A stretch of 64,000 bases of DNA from Bacteroidota bacterium (GTDB lineage Bacteria > Bacteroidota > Bacteroidia > Bacteroidales > Dysgonomonadaceae), in the NCBI GenBank assembly GCA_023424395.1, contig JAFADY010000056.1, forward strand, positions 61,776 through 125,775, given 5' to 3'. Below the pieces are notes generated by a model. It was not told the origin of the DNA and did no database searches. It saw only the letters and a list, made by a program, of their open reading frames with translations. The translations under genes and the position numbers were made by a program. Shown one piece after another: positions 34,828-44,356 of the stretch. Every line of letters starts with the position of its first letter. Position 1 is the stretch's first letter.

Positions 34828-37800
34828 GTGATAATAAAAGACAGAATAAAATTTGTTCTTTTGGTATTTTTATGCATCGGTTTGTGTAACAGCTGTTCAA
34901 CGAAAAAAAACACAGCCGGGACACGGGCTTACCATGAACTGACCACCCGATATAACGTTTTTTTTAATGCCGAAGAGGCCTACAACGAAACCTTAAAAAC
35001 GCAGATAGAAAACTTTAAAGACGATTATTCTTCTCTTTTACCCATGTATCCCAACAGCGCGAAGCCCAACGAAACAGAAAAAGAGAAAGAATTGGGCGGC
35101 CCTTTTGACCGAACGGTAGAAAAAACAGTTAAAGCCATTCAAGAACATTCTATTGCGGCGAAGCCGAGAAGAGACCCCGGAAAAGCAAACACCCAAGAGT
35201 ACAGAGATTGGTTACGGCAAGACGAATTTAATCCGTTTATCGATCAAGCATGGCTTCTGATGGGAAAAGCGCATGTTGAAAATAAAGACTACACGGAAGC
35301 TATTTCCGTGCTTTCGCAAACCTCACGGCTTTTCGATTATGATTTAGATGTTGTTTCGGAAGCTCAAATTTGGATGATGCGTGCTTACACCGAAATGGGT
35401 TGGTTCACCGATGCCGATGCGTTGGCGGAAATACTCAAAGTAAGATCGTTACCCGATAATCTTCAAAACAATTTCGACGAATTTTACACATATCTTTTAA
35501 TCAGGAAAGGCAACTATTCGGAAGCTATTCCTTTACTCGCTCAGTCGATAACAAATCAGAATAATAATTTTCAAAAAACGCGTTTTCGGTTTCTACTCGG
35601 GCAACTTTTTTCGGAAATTGGCGAAACATCCAACGCTTATGCCGCTTTCGAAAATGTGAAAGGCTTGAATACTCCCTACGAATACACTTTCAATGCATTG
35701 ATGAAGCAATCGCAAGTATCGGCAGGAAACGACCAAACAAAGATCATGAACGACCTGACCAAAATGGCGCGAAGTTCAAAGAACAGCGAGTTTCTGGATC
35801 AGATCTATTATGCCATCGGCAATATATATTTCGGCAGAAACGACACCACCAAAGCCATTGAAAATTATCTGCTTGCAGAAAAAGAAAGCACGCGTAGCGG
35901 CATCGATAAAGCGTTGGCTCAAGTGGCGTTGGGCGATATTTATTTCGACCGGAAAGATTTTGTAAGAGCCGAACCTCGTTATTCCGAAGCATTGGGCTCT
36001 CTGCCTGCAACCAACGAAAATTATCCTCGGGTAGAATTTCGCGCCGATGTTTTGGGCGATTTAGCGCCTCACGTTGCTGCCATTCAAGAACAGGACAGCG
36101 TTCAATTATTGGCTAAACTCCCACGGGAAGAACAATTAAAAATAATCGGCCAACACATTGCCGAAATAAAAAAACGCGACAGAGAAATGGCGCGTCAAGG
36201 TGAACGCGATGCCTATTTGGCCGAACAGCAGGGACGAGCTCCCAATTTAGGCCAGCAACAGCAAACCGCAGCCGAAGCTGCGGTTATGATGGCCAACAGA
36301 GGTACTTCTCAAACATCATTCTATTTTTACAATCCTCAACTCATATCGCAAGGGAGAAACGAATTCAGGAGAAGATGGGGAAACCGTAGGCTGGAAGACA
36401 ATTGGAGATTGCTGAACAAACAGGGTGCGTCTTTTGGAGGAGCAAACCAAGCAGAAACCCAAACGGTGCAAACCGAAACCGATTCCGTTTCGTTAGGGCC
36501 TGACGGCCAACCCGTGGAACCCAACGCAAGCGCAACTGCAAGCGATCCTTACTCACCCGAATTCTATCTTCAACAATTGCCCACAACACCTGTCGCGCTT
36601 GCAGCGTCTAACAAAATAATCGAGGATGGATTGTACAGTTCGGGCAATATCGTGAAAGATCGGTTGGAGGATTATCCGCATGCCATCAATCTCTATAACC
36701 GTCATTTAAAGGATTTTTCCAACAGCGCTAACCGCGCTGATATTTATTATCAGCTTTATCTTATTTATTTGCGAACGGAGAACCGCACAATGGCTCAAAA
36801 CTTCAAAAACAGACTGCTTGCTGAGTTTCCTGCAAGTGAATATGCCGTTGCCATGTCGGATGTAAATTACGATCGCACGATGCGAAACTTTGCACGAACC
36901 CAAGATTCACTGTATCAGCAAACCTATAATGCATACCAACGCGGACAGGCAAGAGCGGTGCAAAACAATTACGAATTGGCAAAAAAACTGTTTTCCAACG
37001 GAGACCTGATGCCTAAATTCATGTTGCTCAACGCGCTCTCATACGCACAAAGCGGAGACGCCCGGAATACAGAAACTCAATTGAAGGAATTGATTGAAAA
37101 ATATCCTGATTCCGATGAAATAGCGATGGCACAAAATATATTGGGCGGACTTTCCGAAGGAAGAGTGCTCGCGGCGAATGCATCGGCCATGTCGGGTATC
37201 GATTGGCGGTCGGGAATGGTTACGACGTCCAGCCCTACGGTTGATTCCATTCAGTTCTATGCGCAAAGAAATCTGCCTCACAGCTACTTGTTGATGTTCC
37301 AACCCAATTCACTCCGAAAAAACAGCCTGCTTTTCGCTGTATCGAATTATAATTTTTCCAACTTCCAACTTCGGTCGTTTAATACCTCATTCATCAGGAT
37401 TTCGCCTTTCGAAGCGCTGCAAATAAAATCATTCCGCTCGTTGGATGAAGCGAACCGTTATGCCGAAATGATAGAAACAGACAGCACTTTCAGACAAAGC
37501 ATTCCCGAAAACGTTATGCCGCTTGTTATTTCCGATGCCAATATGGAATTGATAGAAAGAGGTAAAATGTTGAGCGACTATATCGTTTTCTTCGAAAATG
37601 AACTCAGTCCGACACCGGTAATTCAAGAAACACCTGTTGTGGAAGCGGCGGTTGATTCGGTTGAAAGCCAAGAACAAATATCTATTCCGATTAGACAGAT
37701 CGAAACTATTGCGGAACCGGAAAAAACCGTAACTTTGGAGGGAATAAAAATTGATGTACAACCTGAAAATATCGAGGAAGTTACAGAACAAGAGGAAGCT

Positions 37801-38136
37801 CAACCAGTGATCGTGCCACAGCAACCGCCTCAACGCGTTACGATTGAAGAACGGCGGGCGGAATTGGAAAGAAAAGCTGAAGAAGCGTTGCAGGAAAGTA
37901 CAGAGGAAGGGACACAAGACAGGGAAAAGACGCTGAAAGAACGCGAACGCGAACGAAATGAGCAAATTAAACAACGCGAACGCGAACTGAAAGAACGTGA
38001 ACGCCAACGCAGAGAAGAAATGAAAGCGCGCGAAAAAGAGCGTCAGGAAAAGCTGAAAGAACAAGAGCGTATCCGGAAAGAAAAGCTTAGAGAACGCGAA
38101 CGAATACTGCGTGAACGAGAAAGACAAAGAAGATGA
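34828..38136 (+). CDS. PorW/SprE-like type IX secretion TPR lipoprotein
   Basis: About 1102 residues, started at a GTG at 34828 that gives a lipoprotein signal (FVLLVFLCIGLCNSC). Longer reading frames would overlap the upstream permease. The N-terminal region (AYHELTTRYNVFFNAEEAY) and several TPR-like helical repeats match PorW/SprE, a lipoprotein of the T9SS and gliding apparatus. The last 120 residues are extremely rich in R, E and K (RERERQ-type helix), predicting a long charged coiled coil. It overlaps rdgB by 4 bases. Family assignment is by recollection of the N-terminal pattern. Confidence 0.8.
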   Translation: MIIKDRIKFVLLVFLCIGLCNSCSTKKNTAGTRAYHELTTRYNVFFNAEEAYNETLKTQIENFKDDYSSLLPMYPNSAKPNETEKEKELGGPFDRTVEKTVKAIQEHSIAAKPRRDPGKANTQEYRDWLRQDEFNPFIDQAWLLMGKAHVENKDYTEAISVLSQTSRLFDYDLDVVSEAQIWMMRAYTEMGWFTDADALAEILKVRSLPDNLQNNFDEFYTYLLIRKGNYSEAIPLLAQSITNQNNNFQKTRFRFLLGQLFSEIGETSNAYAAFENVKGLNTPYEYTFNALMKQSQVSAGNDQTKIMNDLTKMARSSKNSEFLDQIYYAIGNIYFGRNDTTKAIENYLLAEKESTRSGIDKALAQVALGDIYFDRKDFVRAEPRYSEALGSLPATNENYPRVEFRADVLGDLAPHVAAIQEQDSVQLLAKLPREEQLKIIGQHIAEIKKRDREMARQGERDAYLAEQQGRAPNLGQQQQTAAEAAVMMANRGTSQTSFYFYNPQLISQGRNEFRRRWGNRRLEDNWRLLNKQGASFGGANQAETQTVQTETDSVSLGPDGQPVEPNASATASDPYSPEFYLQQLPTTPVALAASNKIIEDGLYSSGNIVKDRLEDYPHAINLYNRHLKDFSNSANRADIYYQLYLIYLRTENRTMAQNFKNRLLAEFPASEYAVAMSDVNYDRTMRNFARTQDSLYQQTYNAYQRGQARAVQNNYELAKKLFSNGDLMPKFMLLNALSYAQSGDARNTETQLKELIEKYPDSDEIAMAQNILGGLSEGRVLAANASAMSGIDWRSGMVTTSSPTVDSIQFYAQRNLPHSYLLMFQPNSLRKNSLLFAVSNYNFSNFQLRSFNTSFIRISPFEALQIKSFRSLDEANRYAEMIETDSTFRQSIPENVMPLVISDANMELIERGKMLSDYIVFFENELSPTPVIQETPVVEAAVDSVESQEQISIPIRQIETIAEPEKTVTLEGIKIDVQPENIEEVTEQEEAQPVIVPQQPPQRVTIEERRAELERKAEEALQESTEEGTQDREKTLKERERERNEQIKQRERELKERERQRREEMKAREKERQEKLKEQERIRKEKLRERERILRERERQRR

Positions 38137-38714
38137 AAGAAATAGTTTTCGCGACAAATAATTTACATAAACTCCAGGAAATTCGAGAAATTATCGGCAA
38201 CCGATTTCAAATTTTAAGTTTAAAAGATATCGGTTGTCATGAAGATATTCCAGAAACCGGAAACACTTTTAAAGAAAATGCGCTTATAAAAGCACAATTT
38301 GTGAAAAACAGATTCGGCTTCGATTGTTTTGCGGATGATTCGGGCTTGGAAGTGGATGTTTTAAACGGTGATCCCGGAGTTTTCTCCTCTCGATATGGGG
38401 GCGAAAATGGCAACGCGGAAAAAAACATGGAAAAACTGTTGAAAAATCTGCATGGTAAATCCGATAGAAATGCAAGATTTCGGACGGTTATCGCGTTAAT
38501 ATTTAATGACAAAATCCATTATTTCGAGGGATACATTGATGGAACTATAATTGACGAAAAGAAAGGGACGAACGGTTTCGGTTACGATCCTATTTTCGTA
38601 CCCGAAGGTTACGAAAAAACCTTTGCGGAGCTCGACGAAAGTGTAAAAAACACGATCAGTCATCGAGCAAATGCCACAAAAAAATTAATAGAATTTTTAA
38701 CAGAACAACAATAA
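38133..38714 (+). CDS. rdgB: non-canonical purine NTP pyrophosphatase (RdgB/HAM1)
   Basis: A 193-residue HAM1 protein: FATNNLHKLQEIREI at the N-terminus, the metal-binding FADDSGLEVDVL motif, GVFSSRYGG, and the C-terminal FGYDPIFVPEG...SHRANA. It hydrolyses dITP and XTP to keep deaminated purines out of DNA. It overlaps the PorW-like gene by 4 bases and is 9 bases before the PorZ-like gene. Confidence 0.96.
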   Translation: MKEIVFATNNLHKLQEIREIIGNRFQILSLKDIGCHEDIPETGNTFKENALIKAQFVKNRFGFDCFADDSGLEVDVLNGDPGVFSSRYGGENGNAEKNMEKLLKNLHGKSDRNARFRTVIALIFNDKIHYFEGYIDGTIIDEKKGTNGFGYDPIFVPEGYEKTFAELDESVKNTISHRANATKKLIEFLTEQQ

Positions 38715-38723
38715 AACCAAAAT

Positions 38724-41048
38724 ATGCAGAAGTTAATTGCGCTCATTTTCACTTTAAACATTGCTATATTCGCGTTACAGTCACAAACAAAAATCGGCGA
38801 GTGGCAAACCCATTACTCTTACGAACGGATGCAACAAGTTGTCGATGCTAAGGGAAAAGCCTTTGTATTGGCCGAAGGCCATTTATTCAGTTACGATTCG
38901 GCTGACGAACATGTGCAAACGTACACAAAAATTAATGGGCTAAATGATAGTAAAATAGTAAAGATCGGATACAATAAATCGTTGGATTGCTTGGTGGTAA
39001 TTTACGAAAATGCCAATATCGATATCCTGTACAGCGATGAGAGAATAGTTAATATTCCAAACCTCAGTTTATCTTACACCAATATCGATAAAACTATTAA
39101 CGATATTTACATGTACGAAAATTTCGCGTATATTTCTACCGGATTTGGATTCTTCACCATAAATCTATCCCGAAACGAGATCAAGGAAACGGCGGTTTTT
39201 AACTTTCCCGTGTATTCTCTCAGTATTTTCAATAACGAAATATATGCTGCATCGCAAAACGGTGTTTTAAAAAATAACTTGAATTCAAATGTACAGGATA
39301 TAAATCAATGGGAATCTTTCCCTGTCGCTCAAAAATACGAGTTTTCAGACCACACCTTTACCGATGACAAAATCAGAAAAATTTTTGTTTACAACAACAG
39401 GTTACATTTTTTCGTACCCAACTCCGCCGTGTATTATCTCAATGCCGACAATTCTGTGCAAAGGAATATGCAAGGTCAGCAATTGACTCATATTGTACCG
39501 GTAAACAACGAAAATTATATTGGCTACAGAGCAAATGCAATTTTACTGCCAACAGATTTAAACAATTATAAAATAATTCCTTATACCGGGTTAACTTCGG
39601 TTGATTACATGAACAACAATCAATATTGGATAACTTCTTCTAAAGAATATTTATCCATTGTTCAGACAACCAATAACCAATCTACGAGTGTAAAAAAAGA
39701 AATAAAACCCGATGGGCCGTTAAATAATTACGCGTTTGATTTGGCTTTTGAACACAACAAACTTCTAACCACCGGAGGTGGATATTTTTTAGATAGACAT
39801 TACACTCCGGCTCAATTATCACAATATAAGGTTACAGAAGGTTGGTACAATTTCGATAAAGCGCAAATCGATCAGGTTTCGGGAGAAAATGCCCGCGATT
39901 TCGCTTCGGTTATCACCAATCCGGAAGATGAAAATCACCTTTTTGTTACGAGTTGGGGAGAAGGATTATATGAATTTAAAGATGGAGTTTGCGTAAAATT
40001 ACATAATGATAAAAATTCCACATTGGAGGATATTTTCGGAGGGCGAAATTATATAAGAATTGACGGTTTGGCTTTCGATAAAAATGGAAATTTATGGACT
40101 ACTAATTCCTTTGTTACAAATGCGATAAAAATATTGAAGAAAGACGGAAGTTGGGCAAAGATTTATTCGCCTGACCTTACAAAAATCCAAAATCTTAAAT
40201 CAGTGCTTGTAGACAGAAACAATGTAAAATGGATTACGGTGGGAAATCTAAAGACCGGTGTATTGCTATTAGACGAAAACAACACGTTTGACAACCCTTC
40301 GGATGACAAATACAGATATGTAGGCAACTTGGTCAACCAACAAGGAAATAGCTTACCTATCCGTTTTATTAACTCAATTGTAGAAGATAAGAGCGGAAAT
40401 ATTTGGTTATCTACGGACAGCGGCCCGTTTGTAATATACAATTCTACCGACATTTTCTCTAAAAACGTAATTTTTAACCAAGTGGTCATTCCCCGAAATG
40501 ATGGCACTAACTATATCGATTACCTTTTGAATCAGGTAGATATAACCGAGATAGTTGTTGATGGCGCCAATAGAAAATGGATCGCCACATCCTCCGCCGG
40601 AATCTACTTAGTAACTCCCGATGGTACACAAACCATTCAGCATTTTACCACTGAAAATAGTCCTCTCCCAAGTAATAACGTTAGGTCTTTGGCCATGGAC
40701 GAAGTCAACGGAGTTGTGTATATCGGAACTACTGATGGAATTCTTTCTTACAAAAGTGATGCCCAAACAGGGGAAGCCGATTTCGATTCAGTTTCCGCAT
40801 ATCCTAATCCTGTTAGGGCAGACTACGATGGACCTATTACCGTAACCGGACTGATGGATAATACTACAGTAAAAATAACCGATATAAACGGCAACCTTTT
40901 AAAGCAGGGACAGTCTCTGGGAGGGCAATTCACTTGGGATGGCAGAAATCCGCAAGGTTTACGCGTTAAAACGGGCGTTTATCTTGTTTTCGGCTCATCA
41001 GAAGATGGCTCACAAGGTGTAGTAACAAAAATAATGATTATAAAATAG
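38724..41048 (+). CDS. PorZ-like type IX secretion beta-propeller protein
   Basis: A 774-residue secreted protein with a signal peptide (first 22 residues), then two-component-regulator-like beta-propeller repeats (N-L-W-T-T-N, N-I-W-L-S-T-D and similar) and a C-terminal domain that reads as a T9SS sorting domain (AYPNPVRADYDGPITVTGL, then a V-x-I-T-D-I-N-G-N-L motif, ending in KIMIIK). The start, IGEWQTHYSYERMQQVV, is that of PorZ, the surface protein that delivers A-LPS to T9SS cargo in P. gingivalis. Its place after a PorW-like gene supports this. Confidence 0.82.
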   Translation: MQKLIALIFTLNIAIFALQSQTKIGEWQTHYSYERMQQVVDAKGKAFVLAEGHLFSYDSADEHVQTYTKINGLNDSKIVKIGYNKSLDCLVVIYENANIDILYSDERIVNIPNLSLSYTNIDKTINDIYMYENFAYISTGFGFFTINLSRNEIKETAVFNFPVYSLSIFNNEIYAASQNGVLKNNLNSNVQDINQWESFPVAQKYEFSDHTFTDDKIRKIFVYNNRLHFFVPNSAVYYLNADNSVQRNMQGQQLTHIVPVNNENYIGYRANAILLPTDLNNYKIIPYTGLTSVDYMNNNQYWITSSKEYLSIVQTTNNQSTSVKKEIKPDGPLNNYAFDLAFEHNKLLTTGGGYFLDRHYTPAQLSQYKVTEGWYNFDKAQIDQVSGENARDFASVITNPEDENHLFVTSWGEGLYEFKDGVCVKLHNDKNSTLEDIFGGRNYIRIDGLAFDKNGNLWTTNSFVTNAIKILKKDGSWAKIYSPDLTKIQNLKSVLVDRNNVKWITVGNLKTGVLLLDENNTFDNPSDDKYRYVGNLVNQQGNSLPIRFINSIVEDKSGNIWLSTDSGPFVIYNSTDIFSKNVIFNQVVIPRNDGTNYIDYLLNQVDITEIVVDGANRKWIATSSAGIYLVTPDGTQTIQHFTTENSPLPSNNVRSLAMDEVNGVVYIGTTDGILSYKSDAQTGEADFDSVSAYPNPVRADYDGPITVTGLMDNTTVKITDINGNLLKQGQSLGGQFTWDGRNPQGLRVKTGVYLVFGSSEDGSQGVVTKIMIIK

Positions 41049-41056
41049 AATTATTT

Positions 41057-42115
41057 ATGCAAAACTTAATTCGTACAGGCATTATCGGCTACGGACTTTC
41101 AGGGCGCGTTTTTCACGCCCCTTTTATCGACGTGGTGGAAGGTTTTGATCTTGCTAAGATAAGCACGGGGAATCCGCAGGCTATAAAGATGATCGAAGAA
41201 CGTTATCCCGCAACAACGGTAGTTCCCGATGGAAACGGTATTATCAACGACCCCGAAATCGATCTCGTTATCGTTACCTCGCCCAATACCGACCATTTCC
41301 GCTGGGCGCGCGAAGCATTGCTTGCGGGCAAGCATGCCATTGTGGAAAAACCCTTTACCGTAAATGTACAAGAAGCAGATGAATTGATAGAACTTGCCAA
41401 AAAACAGAAAAAGATACTCACCGTTTATCACAATCGCCGTTTCACGAGCGACACAAAAACGGTGAAAAAGATATTGGAAAGCGGAATTTTAGGCGAAGTG
41501 CGCGATTATGAATCACATTTCGACCGCTTTCGTGCCGAACCGCGTCCAGGCGGTGCATGGCGGGAAGAACCGCTTCCCGGGTCAGGCATTTTTTACGATT
41601 TAGGTTCGCATCTTATCGACCAGGCATTGTGGTTTTTCGGCATGCCGCAAGCAGTTACGGCGGAAATAAATTCACAACGTCCATGGGCAAAAGCCGATGA
41701 TCATTTCGATGTACGGCTGCATTATCCCACTTTTACGGCTACGCTAAAATCGGGAATGTTGTGCAAAATTCCCGGCCCAACTTACATGATTCACGGCACC
41801 AACGGCTCGTTCGTGAAGTACGGCCTCGATGTGCAGGAAGCCACACTCGATGGCGGAGCCATCCCGCAAGGAAAAGATTGGGGACGCGAACCCGAAGACA
41901 TTTGGGGAACGATAAATACGGAATATAAAGGCGTAAAAATTCAAGGGAAAGTGGAAAGCGAGCACGGCGATTATCGGGAGTATTTTATCAATCTTCGCGA
42001 GGCCATTTTAGGAAAAACCGAAATTGCAGTAAAACCTGAAGAAGCCCGCGATGCAATGAAAATTATCGAGTTGGCATTTCAAAGCAGCAAAGAAAAACGG
42101 ACGATCGAGGTTTAG
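41057..42115 (+). CDS. Gfo/Idh/MocA family NAD(P)-dependent oxidoreductase
   Basis: A 352-residue protein. An N-terminal Rossmann fold (GIIGYGLSGRVFHAPF) is followed by the family EKP motif (IVEKPFTVN) and a C-terminal beta-sheet domain with D-L-G-S-H-L-I-D-Q. Members of this YdgJ/YhhX-like subgroup act on inositols or sugars. The substrate is unknown. Confidence 0.9.
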   Translation: MQNLIRTGIIGYGLSGRVFHAPFIDVVEGFDLAKISTGNPQAIKMIEERYPATTVVPDGNGIINDPEIDLVIVTSPNTDHFRWAREALLAGKHAIVEKPFTVNVQEADELIELAKKQKKILTVYHNRRFTSDTKTVKKILESGILGEVRDYESHFDRFRAEPRPGGAWREEPLPGSGIFYDLGSHLIDQALWFFGMPQAVTAEINSQRPWAKADDHFDVRLHYPTFTATLKSGMLCKIPGPTYMIHGTNGSFVKYGLDVQEATLDGGAIPQGKDWGREPEDIWGTINTEYKGVKIQGKVESEHGDYREYFINLREAILGKTEIAVKPEEARDAMKIIELAFQSSKEKRTIEV

Positions 42116-42244
42116 AGCGAAAGAGACAAGGGGAGAATACTTGAGTAAAAGTATTTAAAAAGTTAAAATCAAAACTTTTAATACTTTTCGTGAACGTTTT
42201 GGGGTTGTAATTCATCTATCTTATAAAACCTAATTTAATTTGTT

Positions 42245-42565
42245 ATGAACAAAAGAATATTCTTCTCCATGATATTACTCTCCTTTTTATTTACTTCTTG
42301 CGAGAAAAATACAGCGGATGAAAAAGGTCAGGTTAATTTCGGCGCCAACTTTCATACTATTAATTGTATAACATCCGTTACCATTTTTGTTGATGGAAAG
42401 GGAATTGGCAAAATTGCCGGCTTCACAAATGAAATAGCCCAATGCAACGCACCCGAAAACCTTACAATCCAACTCGGTGAAGGCACACATTCTTATATTG
42501 CGAAAATTAGGCCTGATTTAGGGGTGGGATGTACAAAAGATATATCCGGAACATTTGACCTTTAG
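42245..42565 (+). CDS. small lipoprotein
   Basis: A 106-residue protein with a lipoprotein signal (SMILLSFLFTSC). The body is a small beta-rich domain with a V-T-I-F-V-D-G-K-G-I-G-K-I pattern like PEGA-type surface domains, and two further cysteine pairs that could form disulfides. No family was recognised. A long AT-rich inverted repeat sits about 80 bases upstream. Confidence 0.6.
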   Translation: MNKRIFFSMILLSFLFTSCEKNTADEKGQVNFGANFHTINCITSVTIFVDGKGIGKIAGFTNEIAQCNAPENLTIQLGEGTHSYIAKIRPDLGVGCTKDISGTFDL

Positions 42566-42638
42566 AAAATATTCATTGATTATTCAAAGATTAATCTCAC
42601 TAATAATTAGATAATTTATTGTCATCAGCATTGTTTTG

Positions 42639-42869
42639 ATGTTTGTAAGTTGTGGAATATATCAAGGATATTTTGAGTATAACGATAGAAAATACTATAG
42701 CGCAATTAGTTTTACAGGACACAATTACGAAGAACTCCCTTCCGGAGGTGTAATAGAACAAAAGGAGTTTTTTTATTACACAAAAGGAAATTTTTCAGTA
42801 GATAGAAAAAAGATTCATTTTAATCCCACATATAAATACGAAGGTATTTGGAAGGAGAATTTAAACTGA
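42639..42869 (+). pseudogene. remnant of a small lipoprotein gene
   Basis: The first in-frame ATG gives 76 residues and leaves only a stub (MFVSC) of what looks like a lipoprotein signal. Hydrophobic codons continue upstream (I-V-I-S-I-V-L) to a stop at 42612 without a start codon. The body is tyrosine-rich (YFEYNDRKYYSA) and ends abruptly. It lies next to the truncated EamA copy, so the patch is probably decayed. It could instead use a non-canonical start. Confidence 0.4.
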
Positions 42870-42954
42870 ATTATCTGGATAAGGATTCAATATCGTTTGA
42901 AAAAGGAACAGGCTTTAACAGAATTTTTTATTCTTTACACAAAATAGAGAAATA

Positions 42955-42993
42955 GCTCCCGCGATACTGATTACTGCTCCAAAAACCTGTTGG
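42955..42993 (-). pseudogene. partial copy of the 3' end of the EamA gene
   Basis: 39 bases identical except for one position to 43455-43493, exactly 500 bases apart. On the minus strand the copy reads the same QQVFGAVISIAGA C-terminal peptide, then diverges to a different ending. It is a fragment left by duplication, insertion or loss of a second EamA gene. Confidence 0.8.
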
Positions 42994-43006
42994 ACATTCG
43001 ATTGTT

Positions 43007-43041
43007 AAAACAAAAAACGGGGAGTTTTTAGTTCCCCCGTT
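43007..43041 (-). terminator. terminator of the 60-residue peptide gene
   Basis: On the minus strand, a 7-bp stem (AACGGGG / CCCCGTT, with a bulged base extending it) followed by TTTTTTGTTTT. It lies about 35 bases beyond the peptide stop. Confidence 0.75.
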
Positions 43042-43076
43042 CTCACTCTATAGACAATTAGAATATCATCTTCAAT

Positions 43077-43259
43077 TTAGTTCTTAGATACAGAACTTGA
43101 AGATTTTCCGATTGGAGGGGTTGCTTTGCTATCCGATTTTTTTTCAGCATTTGAGTTTGAATCATTTTCAGACGATTCTTCTCCAGTTACGCCATTGAAT
43201 TTGCCACCCGGCTTTATAGAAGCTTTTAAGTTGTTTTCCTGTATTTCCCTTGAGTCCAT
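43077..43259 (-). CDS. 60-residue hydrophilic peptide, unknown
   Basis: MDSREIQENNLKASIKPGGK followed by a tail rich in S, N, E, D and K, with no transmembrane segment, no cysteine and no known family. The unit has its own downstream terminator and an upstream 6-bp hairpin (43278-43295), so it looks like a real transcribed gene. A precursor peptide with a short leader and a serine-rich C-terminal half is one possibility, but no maturation enzyme is nearby. It sits in the segment bounded by the two EamA tail copies. Confidence 0.5.
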   Translation of the reverse strand: MDSREIQENNLKASIKPGGKFNGVTGEESSENDSNSNAEKKSDSKATPPIGKSSSSVSKN

Positions 43260-43277
43260 AATCTTGTTTTTAGTTGC

Positions 43278-43295
43278 ATCCGATGTATTTCGGAT
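43278..43295 (-). promoter_or_regulatory. 6-bp hairpin upstream of the peptide gene
   Basis: ATCCGA / TCGGAT with a 6-base loop, about 20 bases before the ATG on the minus strand. AT-rich, promoter-like DNA precedes it (TTTGTC ... TATATC), but no consensus promoter is clear. Confidence 0.45.
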
Positions 43296-43435
43296 ATATT
43301 AATACAACTATTGACAAATGGCTTTTGTTCTTTAAATTACATTTAATTAACCATTTGGAGTGTCTGTCAATCCATTATCGACGCGCAAGACGGATAATCA
43401 CAAAGATGAAAGTCAAAGGGAGCTCCGCGCATATT

Positions 43436-44320
43436 TCACAAAAAGAAAATACTTGCTCCCGCGATACTGATCACTGCTCCAAAAACCTGTTGGGTAGTAA
43501 TCTTTTCTTTGAACATTATTGCCGTAGGTACAATAATGAAAATGGGCACAAGCGCCATCAGCGTGGCGGCGATTCCGGTATCGGTATGTTGCACGGCGTA
43601 AAGCGACAGCGCCACGCCAACAAACGGACCGAAAACAGCGCCGACGGAAATCGGCCTCATACCTTCTTTATCTTTCACTGCGTGGAAAACCCGTTTCCAT
43701 CTTCCAAGAACCATAACCAGCACGGCAAAAGAAATAAATCCGAAGATGGCACGAATTTGCGTAGCAGCAACGGCATCGTAATCGCCCATTCCTTTTTTGC
43801 TCAATATCAATCCGATGGCCTGTCCCAACGCTCCGCCCAGAGCGAACAAAAAGCCTTTTAACGGAACATTTAGTTTCAGTTTTTTGCCGGCAACGGCAAT
43901 CATAATTCCCGAAACGCTCACAACTATTCCCATTATGCTTTTCCACGAAAGTATTTCGTTTAAGAAAAACCAGCCGATAACGGCGGTAATCATTGGCGCT
44001 AAACTCATCACGAGCTGCGATGTGCGAGAGCCTATGATGGTATACGATTTAAACAAAAACAAATCGCCCAGAAAAAATCCCACAAATCCTGAAATTCCCA
44101 ACCAAAGCCAATTATGAGTAGTCGCGTCCATCGGAAAAAACGTCCCGCGAGTGAACAATGTGGTGATTCCCAAAAACAGAATTCCAAGAAAAATTCGGAT
44201 GATATTTACCGAGAGCGAACCGACCCGACGGCCGGCTTTCTCAAAGAAAATCGCACTCAGCATCCAGCAAACTGCCGTAAGCAACGAAGCTATTTCACCA
44301 ATGTGCGATTGAAAAAGCAT
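43436..44320 (-). CDS. EamA/DMT family transporter
   Basis: A 294-residue membrane protein of ten predicted helices in two homologous EamA halves (the repeats carry IRIFLGILFLGITTLF and FISFAVLVMVL-type segments). Drug/metabolite exporters of this family move amino acids, nucleobases or toxins. The last 13 residues are encoded by DNA that is duplicated 500 bases away. Substrate unknown. Confidence 0.9.
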   Translation of the reverse strand: MLFQSHIGEIASLLTAVCWMLSAIFFEKAGRRVGSLSVNIIRIFLGILFLGITTLFTRGTFFPMDATTHNWLWLGISGFVGFFLGDLFLFKSYTIIGSRTSQLVMSLAPMITAVIGWFFLNEILSWKSIMGIVVSVSGIMIAVAGKKLKLNVPLKGFLFALGGALGQAIGLILSKKGMGDYDAVAATQIRAIFGFISFAVLVMVLGRWKRVFHAVKDKEGMRPISVGAVFGPFVGVALSLYAVQHTDTGIAATLMALVPIFIIVPTAIMFKEKITTQQVFGAVISIAGASIFFL

Positions 44321-44356
44321 ATAATAAGATGGAGTAAATAGTTTGTTTTGTTTGTG

